Assembly (NCBI GenBank): GCA_022843825.1
Contig: JALHMX010000004.1
Span: forward strand, 62,001 to 126,000
Direction of reading: 5' to 3'
Length of the DNA stretch: 64,000 nt
Source: Pseudobdellovibrionaceae bacterium
Lineage (GTDB): Bacteria; Bdellovibrionota; Bdellovibrionia; Bdellovibrionales; Bdellovibrionaceae
A model generated the notes under the pieces. That model saw only the letters and a list, made by a program, of their open reading frames with translations. It did not search any database and was not told where the DNA came from. Of this stretch, positions 27,925 through 36,661 are shown piece by piece; within the stretch, counting starts at the first letter, position 1; each line of letters begins with the position of its first letter. The position numbers and the translations under genes are program-made.

Positions 27925-29274
27925 ATGGCGTTTAACGTGCGTTTTATCTATAGGACTCTAATTATGACTTTACTGCTCTTTGGGCACTTGAAGGTCTATG
28001 GTGATGCTTCTTTGTTTTTAAGATTAGAGTCTCTCAGTTTCATTAGTCAGGATTATGAAAATGATCTTAAGCAAATCAGTTTTGTTGGTTTAGACATTAA
28101 AAACACGGCTCGTACTAAAAGAGCTTCAGTTTTTAACATTGATCTAGAGGCTCGATATGCAGTTGGCCAACCTGTTTTAAGCTACGTCAATGTCAGCGAA
28201 ATGTATCTGCTGCAAAAAAATGAGTATATTAATATACACTATGGCCGACAAAAATACCGCTGGTCAGCACTAGATGAGTTATGGAGCCTGGGTTTTTTTC
28301 AGCCTCAGTTTCGCTGGAACTCGTTAGAGTCAAGTCCTCAAGGAAACGTTGGATTTTTTTTCGAGAGTACTCGTAAGCTGCATGAAAAATTAAGTTGGAT
28401 GGTCTATGCATCTCCATTATTTTTGCCTGATCAAGGGCCTGGCTATGAAATGAGAGATGGAAAATTTCAAGACAGTAATCCTTGGTTTAATCCACCGGCT
28501 CGATTTATCGATTTTGGCGGACAAGTTTTGCCGATTGATTATAGTTTAACGACGCCGAAAAATGAAGAAGTTGTGTTAAGGGCAAACTTTGGTGCTCAGG
28601 TGGGCTATATTTTTGACGAAGGATATTATGTAAGAGCTTCGTACCTTTCTACGCCATCTCACCAAATAGCAATGACTTATAAAGCCGTTTTAGTCGCGGA
28701 TCGCGTGCAAGTCGAAGTCGCACCGCAGGTTTATCAAGAAGAGAATGTCGCTGTAGACTTTGGATACGATAGTGACAGCCAACGACTCGGATTATTTTTT
28801 CTATTTAATCATCCTCATGCTGTAAATGCGACTGCTGGATTTAATTATCCAGATATAAATTCGTCTTTGAGCTGGGGTCCGCATTTACAGACTCATATTG
28901 AAGGAAAATATGGAAGCCTAAAGTTGCATGCAAGTGGACTCTGGGTGAGTGATGGGCAAATTGACGAGCAAGGGCCTGACTCCGGCCAGATTACAACGTC
29001 CCTAACATCCAAGCACCTCTCCAAGACCGCCTATAAATTGGGGGCTCATTATAAGACTTTTTTAACGACCTCAGATGTTTATTCGTTAAAGTTGGAATGG
29101 GTTAATGGAGTTGATAGTACGATTCGATTGATCAAAATTAAAAATTTACTAGAAATCGGTCAATGGTGGAGTATTAATTTAGATATTCTTTTAGTAGATA
29201 CTTCGGATGAGGCTTCGGTAGGACACTTAAGAAACTTAGACCAATTGATTGCAGGAGTACGTTATGAATTCTAA
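27925..29274 (+). CDS. Outer-membrane beta-barrel protein, copy 2 of the pair
   Basis: A 449-residue exported protein of no named family. I start it at the ATG at 27925, which gives a signal peptide (basic start, hydrophobic LIMTLLLFGHL) and a length close to copy 1 (445); the ATG at 27964 has a better ribosome-binding site (AGGA at 8 nt) but a poorer signal peptide. The frame stays open back to 27727, inside the divergent heptosyltransferase gene, which is unlikely to be coding. The chain ends Arg-Tyr-Glu-Phe, a barrel C-terminus. LGFFQPQF, SPQGNVG, PLFLPDQG, GKF, PW, FI match copy 1. A TATTAT at 27869 could be a -10 element. Confidence 0.8.
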   Translation: MAFNVRFIYRTLIMTLLLFGHLKVYGDASLFLRLESLSFISQDYENDLKQISFVGLDIKNTARTKRASVFNIDLEARYAVGQPVLSYVNVSEMYLLQKNEYINIHYGRQKYRWSALDELWSLGFFQPQFRWNSLESSPQGNVGFFFESTRKLHEKLSWMVYASPLFLPDQGPGYEMRDGKFQDSNPWFNPPARFIDFGGQVLPIDYSLTTPKNEEVVLRANFGAQVGYIFDEGYYVRASYLSTPSHQIAMTYKAVLVADRVQVEVAPQVYQEENVAVDFGYDSDSQRLGLFFLFNHPHAVNATAGFNYPDINSSLSWGPHLQTHIEGKYGSLKLHASGLWVSDGQIDEQGPDSGQITTSLTSKHLSKTAYKLGAHYKTFLTTSDVYSLKLEWVNGVDSTIRLIKIKNLLEIGQWWSINLDILLVDTSDEASVGHLRNLDQLIAGVRYEF

Positions 29275-31534
29275 AAAAATTATTATTTGTGCCTTTATAG
29301 CATTAACAGGCTGTTCGGATTTTTTAAAAGGCAAAAATCAAAAAAACGACATTTTAAAGATTCAAATTGTTGATGACTCCTGCACCGTGGACTTTAAAGC
29401 ACACCTCAATAGCATGGTTCGGTCAGAAGCTAAAGACGAAGATATACATTTGGTTTTTAACTGTATCGATCAATATTTGGCTCAGTTTCAAAACAAAGTA
29501 AATGGTAAGATTTCTCCTGATCATTATGATGCTCAGGATTTATTTTATATTACCAACCGATTTTTTAAGGACTTGAATCTTTCTAAAGAGGCCCTCTCTC
29601 AAATTTTACTGCTTAAAAAAGCTATTGTGGGTGGAAAATCTGATCAAGTTTCTAAATTGGAATTGATTCAGTTAAGGGAGTTTTTAAAAAAAGCTAAAGC
29701 TGAAGTTTTGGATTTGCATCCCTATTTTAAACATCTAAGTTTTAAACAACCCGATGAGCACTTAAGGACTTCAGAGGAAGACATTCGAAAGTCTGTTCAA
29801 AAACTTAAAATGAGTCTTAGTAAAATGTTACACATTACGCAGTTAGCAAGCTCCGAGTACTCATATTTTGATTTTAAAAATTTATTATTGAGCTTACGAT
29901 TTTTGAACTCTGAGCAGACGGATATTCTTGGTGATTTAGACATCGTCAGGCAACTTATCATCGGGACAGAGGTTATCAATACCTCAGAAGACTACGCTAG
30001 TGTGCTGAATAGTCATCTGGATTTTTTTCAAATATTTATATTGGCCATTCATGGTCATATTGCTTTTGAGATGAAGACTATGGAGTCTACTGATAAGGCG
30101 ATCAGCTATGTTGATGAAATAGTAAGTGTGCTAAGAAACACTTGGCAATTTCAAAAAACAGGACAGATAGCTTTGACAGACTTGGATGCGCTGTTAGAAG
30201 TTGTTTTAAAGAAGAAAATTTTGCCTTTTAAAGTTAAGTTTGAAACATTTAGAGATTTTTACAAAGTCACTTTAAAGCGACTGTTTAAGCATCAGGCAAG
30301 TGGTTATATAGATATATCACAGTTTCAGGCTTACGAAAGAGAAGCTGAAATCTTTAAATTAAACATGAAGTTTTTGAAAAGCTTAGGAAATCAAGCGTTG
30401 GCACCGAGCGAAATCCCTAAGAAATTATCAAAATTTACTGCTGGCAAAAACTATTTAGTAACTGCTTTAGCTGATTTGTATAATGATTATTCTACTTTGT
30501 ATCCCATGGTGGTAAAAAACAGAAAACTGTTTGTTAGCACGGGGTCTGTTCAGGCTAAGGTTCTTCCTCTAGATCTTATGCACAGTTTTTATATCAGGAT
30601 GTTAGCACGGCAGTTGCTGATAGGATGGGGAAATGCACAGACATCTTCTCAATTATTAAAATCACAAATTAATAAGGACCAGTTGATACAGTTTATGCAG
30701 GATTTCAATCAATTCGGCATCGAGCTTAAACTTAACGATCCTCGGTCAAAAGGAAATGGCGCCAAAAACTTTTTAGAGGCTGATATTCTAGGTTTTCATT
30801 CGGACGGAGATGGAATGATGTCTATGCTTGAAACCATTGAATATTTGCATCACTTAGTGGCAGAGGGGTCTTGGGCTGTGAATGAAATACAAGCAGATCT
30901 GAAGGCGCAGCAATGTCATATCAATGAGTTGGATGTATTTGGAATTCCTTATAGCTCCGATCAGTGTTTCTACAACTTAGTGAAACATAATTATTCAAAG
31001 TACTTTGCTAATAAACCTGGATTAGTGAAATACTTGAGTCAGCTTTCGGCGATGGATTTTCAACAGTATTACTCTTTGCTGATCGATGTGGGGCGATTTG
31101 AAATATTAAACAAGGGCTTAAAAGTTGAAACCGTCGACTTACAAAGTTTTGTTGTCATTAGTACATACGTAGAGGGTTTACTCAGTAAGTATGATTCAGA
31201 TAAGAACGGTGCCCTTTCGGCAGCAGAGATTCGTAAGGGCTATTCTAAGTTCAAAACTTTTGCGACAGATTATAGCCTACAAAATGCCGCAGATGCCTTA
31301 GATAAGTGGGATTCCAAATTCAACTATTGCCGAATGTTTTATTCAAAAGAAGATCTGATACGAGAATCTTTTGTTTTTATGGTTTTAAATAACGGTATTA
31401 CTCCTATCATGAGTGATCTTAATTATGTCAGTTGTGGTGTTAATGGGTTGTTTACTTTTAAAAAAGAAGTTGATCGGAAAAGCATTATAAACACTTTCTT
31501 TGTACTAAAGACTGTATTAGCATCGAAGAAATGA
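29264..31534 (+). CDS. Large EF-hand lipoprotein, copy 2 of the pair
   Basis: A 756-residue predicted lipoprotein homologous to copy 1 (753 residues). The signal peptide ends in LTGC with Cys17, the same position as in copy 1, and Ser at +2 predicts the outer membrane. A canonical EF-hand loop DSDKNGALSAAE starts near residue 644 and a second loop HSDGDGMMSMLE is near-canonical except for His at position 1. Shared blocks with copy 1 include FNCI/LNCI, VxGxxxPD, LKxAxxGG and KxELxxL in the first 150 residues. The ATG lies inside the barrel gene's last Tyr codon (11-bp overlap). Its stop overlaps the MFS gene (ATGA). Confidence 0.85.
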   Translation: MNSKKIIICAFIALTGCSDFLKGKNQKNDILKIQIVDDSCTVDFKAHLNSMVRSEAKDEDIHLVFNCIDQYLAQFQNKVNGKISPDHYDAQDLFYITNRFFKDLNLSKEALSQILLLKKAIVGGKSDQVSKLELIQLREFLKKAKAEVLDLHPYFKHLSFKQPDEHLRTSEEDIRKSVQKLKMSLSKMLHITQLASSEYSYFDFKNLLLSLRFLNSEQTDILGDLDIVRQLIIGTEVINTSEDYASVLNSHLDFFQIFILAIHGHIAFEMKTMESTDKAISYVDEIVSVLRNTWQFQKTGQIALTDLDALLEVVLKKKILPFKVKFETFRDFYKVTLKRLFKHQASGYIDISQFQAYEREAEIFKLNMKFLKSLGNQALAPSEIPKKLSKFTAGKNYLVTALADLYNDYSTLYPMVVKNRKLFVSTGSVQAKVLPLDLMHSFYIRMLARQLLIGWGNAQTSSQLLKSQINKDQLIQFMQDFNQFGIELKLNDPRSKGNGAKNFLEADILGFHSDGDGMMSMLETIEYLHHLVAEGSWAVNEIQADLKAQQCHINELDVFGIPYSSDQCFYNLVKHNYSKYFANKPGLVKYLSQLSAMDFQQYYSLLIDVGRFEILNKGLKVETVDLQSFVVISTYVEGLLSKYDSDKNGALSAAEIRKGYSKFKTFATDYSLQNAADALDKWDSKFNYCRMFYSKEDLIRESFVFMVLNNGITPIMSDLNYVSCGVNGLFTFKKEVDRKSIINTFFVLKTVLASKK

Positions 31535-32715
31535 GTTCCACTTCTGAATCTAAGAGAAAATTTCCTTTTCCTATCCATCAATCAACCTGGGCAGTTCTTT
31601 TTGCATTTATAAGTATGTTTGTTTTGGGGTTAGCAGATAACATTCGTGGTCCCTTGTTTCCAGAAGTTCTAGAGTATTTTAATCTGACCAGCGCTAAAGG
31701 TTCCTGGAGCTTCGCGGCCACCTCAGCTGCAGCACTTTTAGGAAGTTGGTCAAGTTTATATTTTTTAAAGCGCTATACAATCTCTACCTTACTATTAATG
31801 GCCGTCGTTTCCATGGGTTTTGGCGTTTTTATTATGGGCTATGCTGCGCAGTTTTGGGTGTTTATAGTTGGAAGCTTCTTTTTAGGGGTCAGTATCGGCT
31901 GGATGAGCGTTTCGCAAAATTTATTGGTCTCGGAAAGTGTTACTGTGGAAAGAAAATCCCGTGCTCTTTCAGGGCTGCATTCAATTTATGGTTTAGCAAG
32001 TTTTGTGGCTCCAGTTCTGGCGGCTTTAATAACCAGCAGAACCGAAAGCTGGAGAAGTACTTTTATTCTTATATCTGCATTGTGTGTCGTTTATTTAATT
32101 GTGCACGGCTTTGTAAGGGCAGAACCTTCTTTTCCTATTGTTCAAAATATCGAAGAAGATAAAATTGATAAGACAAGAATATCATTGATATCTTTGTTTT
32201 CTATTGGTGGTTTGTTTGCCTTTTATGTTGTGGCAGAAATTTTAATTGGTACAAGACTGGCTCAGTATATGCGAAATTATTACTCAATGGACCTTCTTCG
32301 TTCTAGTGAGTATGTTACGTATTTCTTTTTATTTCTTCTTATAGGTCGTGTTATTTTTGCATTTAACAAGTTTCCCCTGTCGACGAAACTGCAGATGAAT
32401 ATCTCTTTAGCTATATCACTTATCTTGTTGATATTAGGACTGAATTCTCACCCAATCATTCTTACTCTCGTAGGTTTGTCTATGGCCCCATTTTACCCGT
32501 TGTGTGTGACGTACATAAGTGAAGTTACTGGCGTACATGCACGTAAATTTTTAACGTTTTCAATAACCTTTCAAAGTGCAGCCGTCGTATCTATGCATCT
32601 GGGGGTGGGCTATTTGACGGATACGTTGGGCCTACTTTATGCTTTTGGAGTTGGGATATTTGCGCTAATATTATCTTTAGTATGTTTAAACTTACATCCG
32701 CAAAAACTCTATTAA
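31531..32715 (+). CDS. Major facilitator superfamily transporter
   Basis: A 394-residue inner-membrane protein with about 12 hydrophobic helices in two halves. MFVLGLADNIRGPLFPEVLEYF on helix 1 and GVSIGWMSVSQNLLVSESV in the first half resemble sugar/FucP-like or YfkF-like MFS proteins. The substrate is unknown. It overlaps the EF-hand lipoprotein by 4 bp and the next barrel gene by 34 bp. The inner-membrane carrier is therefore translationally coupled to outer-membrane components, which suggests they serve one uptake or export path. Confidence 0.85.
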   Translation: MSSTSESKRKFPFPIHQSTWAVLFAFISMFVLGLADNIRGPLFPEVLEYFNLTSAKGSWSFAATSAAALLGSWSSLYFLKRYTISTLLLMAVVSMGFGVFIMGYAAQFWVFIVGSFFLGVSIGWMSVSQNLLVSESVTVERKSRALSGLHSIYGLASFVAPVLAALITSRTESWRSTFILISALCVVYLIVHGFVRAEPSFPIVQNIEEDKIDKTRISLISLFSIGGLFAFYVVAEILIGTRLAQYMRNYYSMDLLRSSEYVTYFFLFLLIGRVIFAFNKFPLSTKLQMNISLAISLILLILGLNSHPIILTLVGLSMAPFYPLCVTYISEVTGVHARKFLTFSITFQSAAVVSMHLGVGYLTDTLGLLYAFGVGIFALILSLVCLNLHPQKLY

Positions 32716-33728
32716 CAAGTCTGTTTACGGTCAGTATCATATTAACTTTTAATTGTGATTCAGTATGGGCCCAAAGAAATAGCAGAAATTATACCGGCAC
32801 CGCCATAGTTGAGTATATAATTGATGAACGAAATATCATGGCTATTTCTGACACCGGAGACTGGAATGTAGGAGAAATCCTTCCCATTATTTCACAGAAC
32901 TCTAAAATCGGGGTATTTGCTTACACTGAATTATCGTCAGTTAAATATATTCAGCCGCGGCGCTATGAACTGAGGCTTAAATTACTCCGTCAGTCGCGAA
33001 CTTACCTTATCCAGCAGGGTGATTATGTCAAACGATTGAATTTAGATGGGGCTAATGCAGATTATATCGGAACGACGGACTTGCTTGTCAAAAACCATGA
33101 AAGTACTGTATCGGCAAAATATAAACCTTTGGTGCATCAAGGTATCGTCATTGGAGAAACAGCTCAAACTTTATATAAAAACGAAATTCTGATTAATTTT
33201 TTGGGTAATGCTTATTACGGATTATTTGAAAATTTTATGATCGGATCTTATTTACCGCTGAATGTGCTTACGGGAGCCAACGGAAATATTAAATATAAAC
33301 TTTATGATTCTGAATCGACAACAATATCATCCGGACTTAGTTATGCTGATATTAAAGAAAAAGGTGAGCAGAGTTTAAACTTCAATTTTTATTGGGACTC
33401 AGTATCGACCGTATCTTTGATTTCACATATCTATGTGAGCTTGGGATTAATTCGTTGGGAAGACGCCGGTGATGCCACAGCCATTAAGGCTTTAGGCTCA
33501 AGTTCATTTCAAACAGGTTATGAGGTTATCTTATCTAATTGGGATCGTTTGCTTGTTGGTCCAAGTTACAATTTTGATAAGAAAGCATTAGGCGGATACT
33601 TAGCTTACGTTTGGATTTGGGATCAGTTTCATATGGAAATTTCTATAAATACGACAAATGTAACCTCATTAAAAATTAATCCAAGTGATGGTTATTACGG
33701 TTTTTTTGATCTGTACTGGAGATTTTAG
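32682..33728 (+). CDS. Exported protein with barrel-like C-terminus, unknown family
   Basis: A 348-residue protein with a signal peptide ending in VWA. Residues ~30-130 form a compact beta-rich region (EYIIDERNIMAISDTGDWNVGE), and the rest alternates like a beta-barrel and ends in Tyr-Trp-Arg-Phe, a typical Bam signal. It starts 34 bp inside the MFS gene and shares its last base with the start of the methyltransferase (TAGTG). It is not obviously homologous to the two paired barrels. The function is unknown; outer-membrane location is inferred. Confidence 0.75.
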   Translation: MFKLTSAKTLLTSLFTVSIILTFNCDSVWAQRNSRNYTGTAIVEYIIDERNIMAISDTGDWNVGEILPIISQNSKIGVFAYTELSSVKYIQPRRYELRLKLLRQSRTYLIQQGDYVKRLNLDGANADYIGTTDLLVKNHESTVSAKYKPLVHQGIVIGETAQTLYKNEILINFLGNAYYGLFENFMIGSYLPLNVLTGANGNIKYKLYDSESTTISSGLSYADIKEKGEQSLNFNFYWDSVSTVSLISHIYVSLGLIRWEDAGDATAIKALGSSSFQTGYEVILSNWDRLLVGPSYNFDKKALGGYLAYVWIWDQFHMEISINTTNVTSLKINPSDGYYGFFDLYWRF

Positions 33729-34894
33729 TGGAAACATTTTTCGTCAGTTGTCCGGTGCGTTTTGAACAAGAGTTGATGCGAGAACTAGAGTCTTTTTGGT
33801 TTCAACTGATGGATTTAGATGGCCTACCAACGCGTGCAGCTTTTCCAGAAGTAAACATTGAAACTGGTGGCATTGAGTTTCAGGCGCCGATGCATTTGGG
33901 ATTACAGGTCAATTTTTTTACGCGTATAGGATTGCGCGTTCTGTTGCGCGTAAATCGTTTTGAGGCTCGGTACTTTGATTTACTCGAAAAAGAATTGAAG
34001 AAAATGCAACTTTCAAGATATGTAAATCCTCAGCCGATGAATATTCTTATCGAATCTTCTCAATCTCGGTTGTTTCATGAAAAAAACTTACTTGAGTGTG
34101 TCAGTAAAGTTTTGTCTCAGCAAAAATACAGCTATGACAAAAACGCGGTTGTTAGTTTGTATATAAGAGTCTTTAAAGATAAAGTTACAGTCAGTCTTGA
34201 TACCAGTGGAGAGCACCTTCATTTTAGAGGGTATAGAAAACATCAAGGAGAGGCGCCGCTGCGGGAAAACCTAGCCAGCCTTGTTCTTGAGTTAGCTAAG
34301 ATTGATGTTTATCAAGAACAAATATTATTAGATCCTTATTGTGGTTCGGGAACATTTTTCTTTGAAGCCTGGCTTAAGGGTATGCCTAACTTTGCAAGAG
34401 AATATTCTTTTCTTACATTTAAAACTACTCCAGCTATTTTCAAATCAGAAACTTGGAAGAAAAACTATCGATGGGTTGATTATAATAAAAAAATCATATG
34501 CATAGGCTTTGATAAAAATGCTGAAACGCATAAGAAAGCCATTATGAATCAGCACTTTTTCAATGAAAATTATTTTCCTACAAATATTTCTTTTAAAAAG
34601 TTGGATAGTGAAGCATCAGATATTAATCAAGAGCTGTTAGATTCAAGTTTCCCCGTAACTATTATTACTAACCCGCCCTACGGAGAAAGATCTGCCGCCG
34701 GCGCTGTCGTATCCTTTATAGAGCGGTTAGAAGGTATTAAGAATCTAGAACAAATTGTTGTGATTCATCCTGAAAGCTGGAGATTTAAATTTAAAAAAAT
34801 GAGACAGGCGTCTATTTTTAGTTTGTCAAATCAAGGGATAAAAACAGTCGTCAGCGTTTTTAAAACCAGAGATAATCAAGAAAAGTCGGTTTAG
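33728..34894 (+). CDS. THUMP/RlmL-type RNA N2-guanosine methyltransferase-like protein
   Basis: A 388-residue SAM-dependent methyltransferase of the RlmL (YcbY N-half)/YpsC group, members of which modify 23S rRNA. An N-terminal ferredoxin-like/THUMP part (to ~160) precedes HFRGYRKHQGEAPLRENLA, the SAM motif LLDPYCGSGTFFFEA and the catalytic TNPPYGER. The GTG start overlaps the preceding stop by one base. The 3' end overlaps the convergent gene by 35 bp. The exact guanosine target is not readable. Confidence 0.85.
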   Translation: METFFVSCPVRFEQELMRELESFWFQLMDLDGLPTRAAFPEVNIETGGIEFQAPMHLGLQVNFFTRIGLRVLLRVNRFEARYFDLLEKELKKMQLSRYVNPQPMNILIESSQSRLFHEKNLLECVSKVLSQQKYSYDKNAVVSLYIRVFKDKVTVSLDTSGEHLHFRGYRKHQGEAPLRENLASLVLELAKIDVYQEQILLDPYCGSGTFFFEAWLKGMPNFAREYSFLTFKTTPAIFKSETWKKNYRWVDYNKKIICIGFDKNAETHKKAIMNQHFFNENYFPTNISFKKLDSEASDINQELLDSSFPVTIITNPPYGERSAAGAVVSFIERLEGIKNLEQIVVIHPESWRFKFKKMRQASIFSLSNQGIKTVVSVFKTRDNQEKSV

Positions 34895-36074
34895 TCATCT
34901 TCAGCCGAGTATGATATGCTGGCGAATCAGATTGTTTAATTTCAAATAAACCAAACGGAATCTGAGCGCGCAGAGTCCCTTTAGGAGGACGATAGCTGTA
35001 TTGATTTGTTTGGTAGGCATAAAGTATGAATTCATTATTTGAAGCACTATGGTAAGCAGAATAAATTAAACTTTTAAGTACTTCCGGATGGTCAAAAAAT
35101 AAAAAATGCAGCATTTTAAAATTTAAAGTTTGCTCTTTATTGGTGCTTGAAAATGGGCGAGTCAGTGTTCGTGCAAATCGAAGAAAAGATGCAAACTTTA
35201 AAAACTGACGAAAATTTGTAGCTTGAGAGTCGTAAGCCTGAGGAAAGTAATCTTGTAATAAGCTTGAATTTATAGGGTGTGTGCATCCAACAATTTTTCC
35301 ATCAGGATCTTTAGCTATTAAAAAACGAGAGAAGGAGTAAAGTATAGAGCTAGAAATATACTGAGAAAAATCATTTTTTAATTCTGTAGGAACTAAATCA
35401 TAGTTATCGAGCTTTGAAGTTATATATTGAATGAGGGCTTCCTTATCCGTTTCAGTAGAATACTTAACAGAAATGTTTTTTTGTCTGCGATAGCTTAACG
35501 GAAAAAAACCGTGGATCGAAACTAAATTAAAACGATTTATTAATTCATAGATAGGCAAATGACTATCCAACTGGCGCGGTCGCAAGAAAGCATTAATAAC
35601 TTTAGAATCAGTAAGATCAATAGCGGTAATAAAATGATCTATTTTTTCATCCTTTTTAAGTTGCGCAATTTTTGGAAGAAAAAAACGCGACCAATTTAAA
35701 ATAGCTTTTCGTTTATTCGAAATCCGCAAGTCACAGGCAAGGGCGATTTTTATATCTTTGTTATGAAGAGTTCTATTTTGCAATAAAAAGCTTGCTGTTC
35801 CTAAAATTTCGGAAGTGATCATTGGAGGGGAGGCCGGTAATGTAAAAACCTGTTTTAGATCTTGCTCGGTGCTTTCAAAAATATAGTTTTTAAATTTCAA
35901 ATTGAGTCTTTGGTAGAAGGAAAAAAAATCAATTTGACGTCGGACCTTTAAACTTATTTTCCCATCTGTGGCTATTGATGAAAAAAAGTTGTTCAAGGCA
36001 TTAGAGTCCAGTGGTGTTGATTCTCGAAGCTGAATCTCATCTGACATATCTGAGTGCGGAGAAGGGTGGCTCAT
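34860..36074 (-). CDS. Unknown protein, possibly double GNAT-like acyltransferase
   Basis: A 404-residue soluble protein with no recognised signature. LRISNKRKAILNWSRFFLPK and AKDPDGKIVGCTHPIN resemble fragments of GNAT folds, so a two-domain acyltransferase is possible, but this is weak. I start it at the ATG at 36074, giving an ATGA overlap with the cobalamin adenosyltransferase stop; five extra residues are possible. Its last 35 bp overlap the methyltransferase gene on the other strand. Confidence 0.65.
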   Translation of the reverse strand: MSHPSPHSDMSDEIQLRESTPLDSNALNNFFSSIATDGKISLKVRRQIDFFSFYQRLNLKFKNYIFESTEQDLKQVFTLPASPPMITSEILGTASFLLQNRTLHNKDIKIALACDLRISNKRKAILNWSRFFLPKIAQLKKDEKIDHFITAIDLTDSKVINAFLRPRQLDSHLPIYELINRFNLVSIHGFFPLSYRRQKNISVKYSTETDKEALIQYITSKLDNYDLVPTELKNDFSQYISSSILYSFSRFLIAKDPDGKIVGCTHPINSSLLQDYFPQAYDSQATNFRQFLKFASFLRFARTLTRPFSSTNKEQTLNFKMLHFLFFDHPEVLKSLIYSAYHSASNNEFILYAYQTNQYSYRPPKGTLRAQIPFGLFEIKQSDSPAYHTRLKMTKPTFLDYLWF

Positions 36075-36634
36075 TGCGATTTGTCCCACTTAACTTCCAT
36101 ACTGTTGGTTTTTACGGCTGCGTATCTAGCTAAGGTAAAAAAGTAGTCACTTAAGCGGTTGAGGTAAATAAGTACACGACTTAGTAATCCAGGTTGATTA
36201 ACGTAAACTTCGGAAACTCGACGTTCTGCGCGCCGGCTTAAAGTGCGCGCGACATGGCTGTGTGCAACAGCAGGATGTCCAGAAGGTAGTATAAAACTAT
36301 TTAATGGTTCTAGGTGTTCCGTCATTTGATCAATAGCTTGCTCTAAAAAGCTAATATGTACATCCTCAATCTGAGGTAATGAATTAAAAAGTGTAAGCCC
36401 ATTTGAAGTATTGGTCGCCACTAAACTGCCGATGCGAAACAAATGATGCTGAATTTTTTGAAGTTGAGATAGTTGAGGGTTCAAAGTCGTAAATTCAATC
36501 ATCAGTACACCTAAGTATGAATTAAGCTCATCGACTGTGCCATAGGCCTCAACACGAGGATTGTGTTTTTCGACACAAGACCCATCAACAAGTCGTGTCG
36601 TTCCCTTATCTCCAGTTTTGGTGTATATTTTCAT
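36071..36634 (-). CDS. Cob(I)alamin adenosyltransferase, PduO type
   Basis: This enzyme makes adenosylcobalamin from cob(I)alamin and ATP. The N-terminal KIYTKTGDKGTTRL is the PduO/MMAB ATP-binding motif, YGTVDELNSYLG follows, and LPSGHPAVAHSHVARTLSRRAER is the second conserved block. With the start at 36634 the length is 187 aa, which is normal; the upstream extension is not conserved. It suggests an adenosylcobalamin-dependent enzyme elsewhere in the genome. Only 27 bp separate its start from the divergent amidohydrolase gene. Confidence 0.92.
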   Translation of the reverse strand: MKIYTKTGDKGTTRLVDGSCVEKHNPRVEAYGTVDELNSYLGVLMIEFTTLNPQLSQLQKIQHHLFRIGSLVATNTSNGLTLFNSLPQIEDVHISFLEQAIDQMTEHLEPLNSFILPSGHPAVAHSHVARTLSRRAERRVSEVYVNQPGLLSRVLIYLNRLSDYFFTLARYAAVKTNSMEVKWDKSQ

Positions 36635-36661
36635 AAGACTATTAAACAAAGCGAGCGATAC

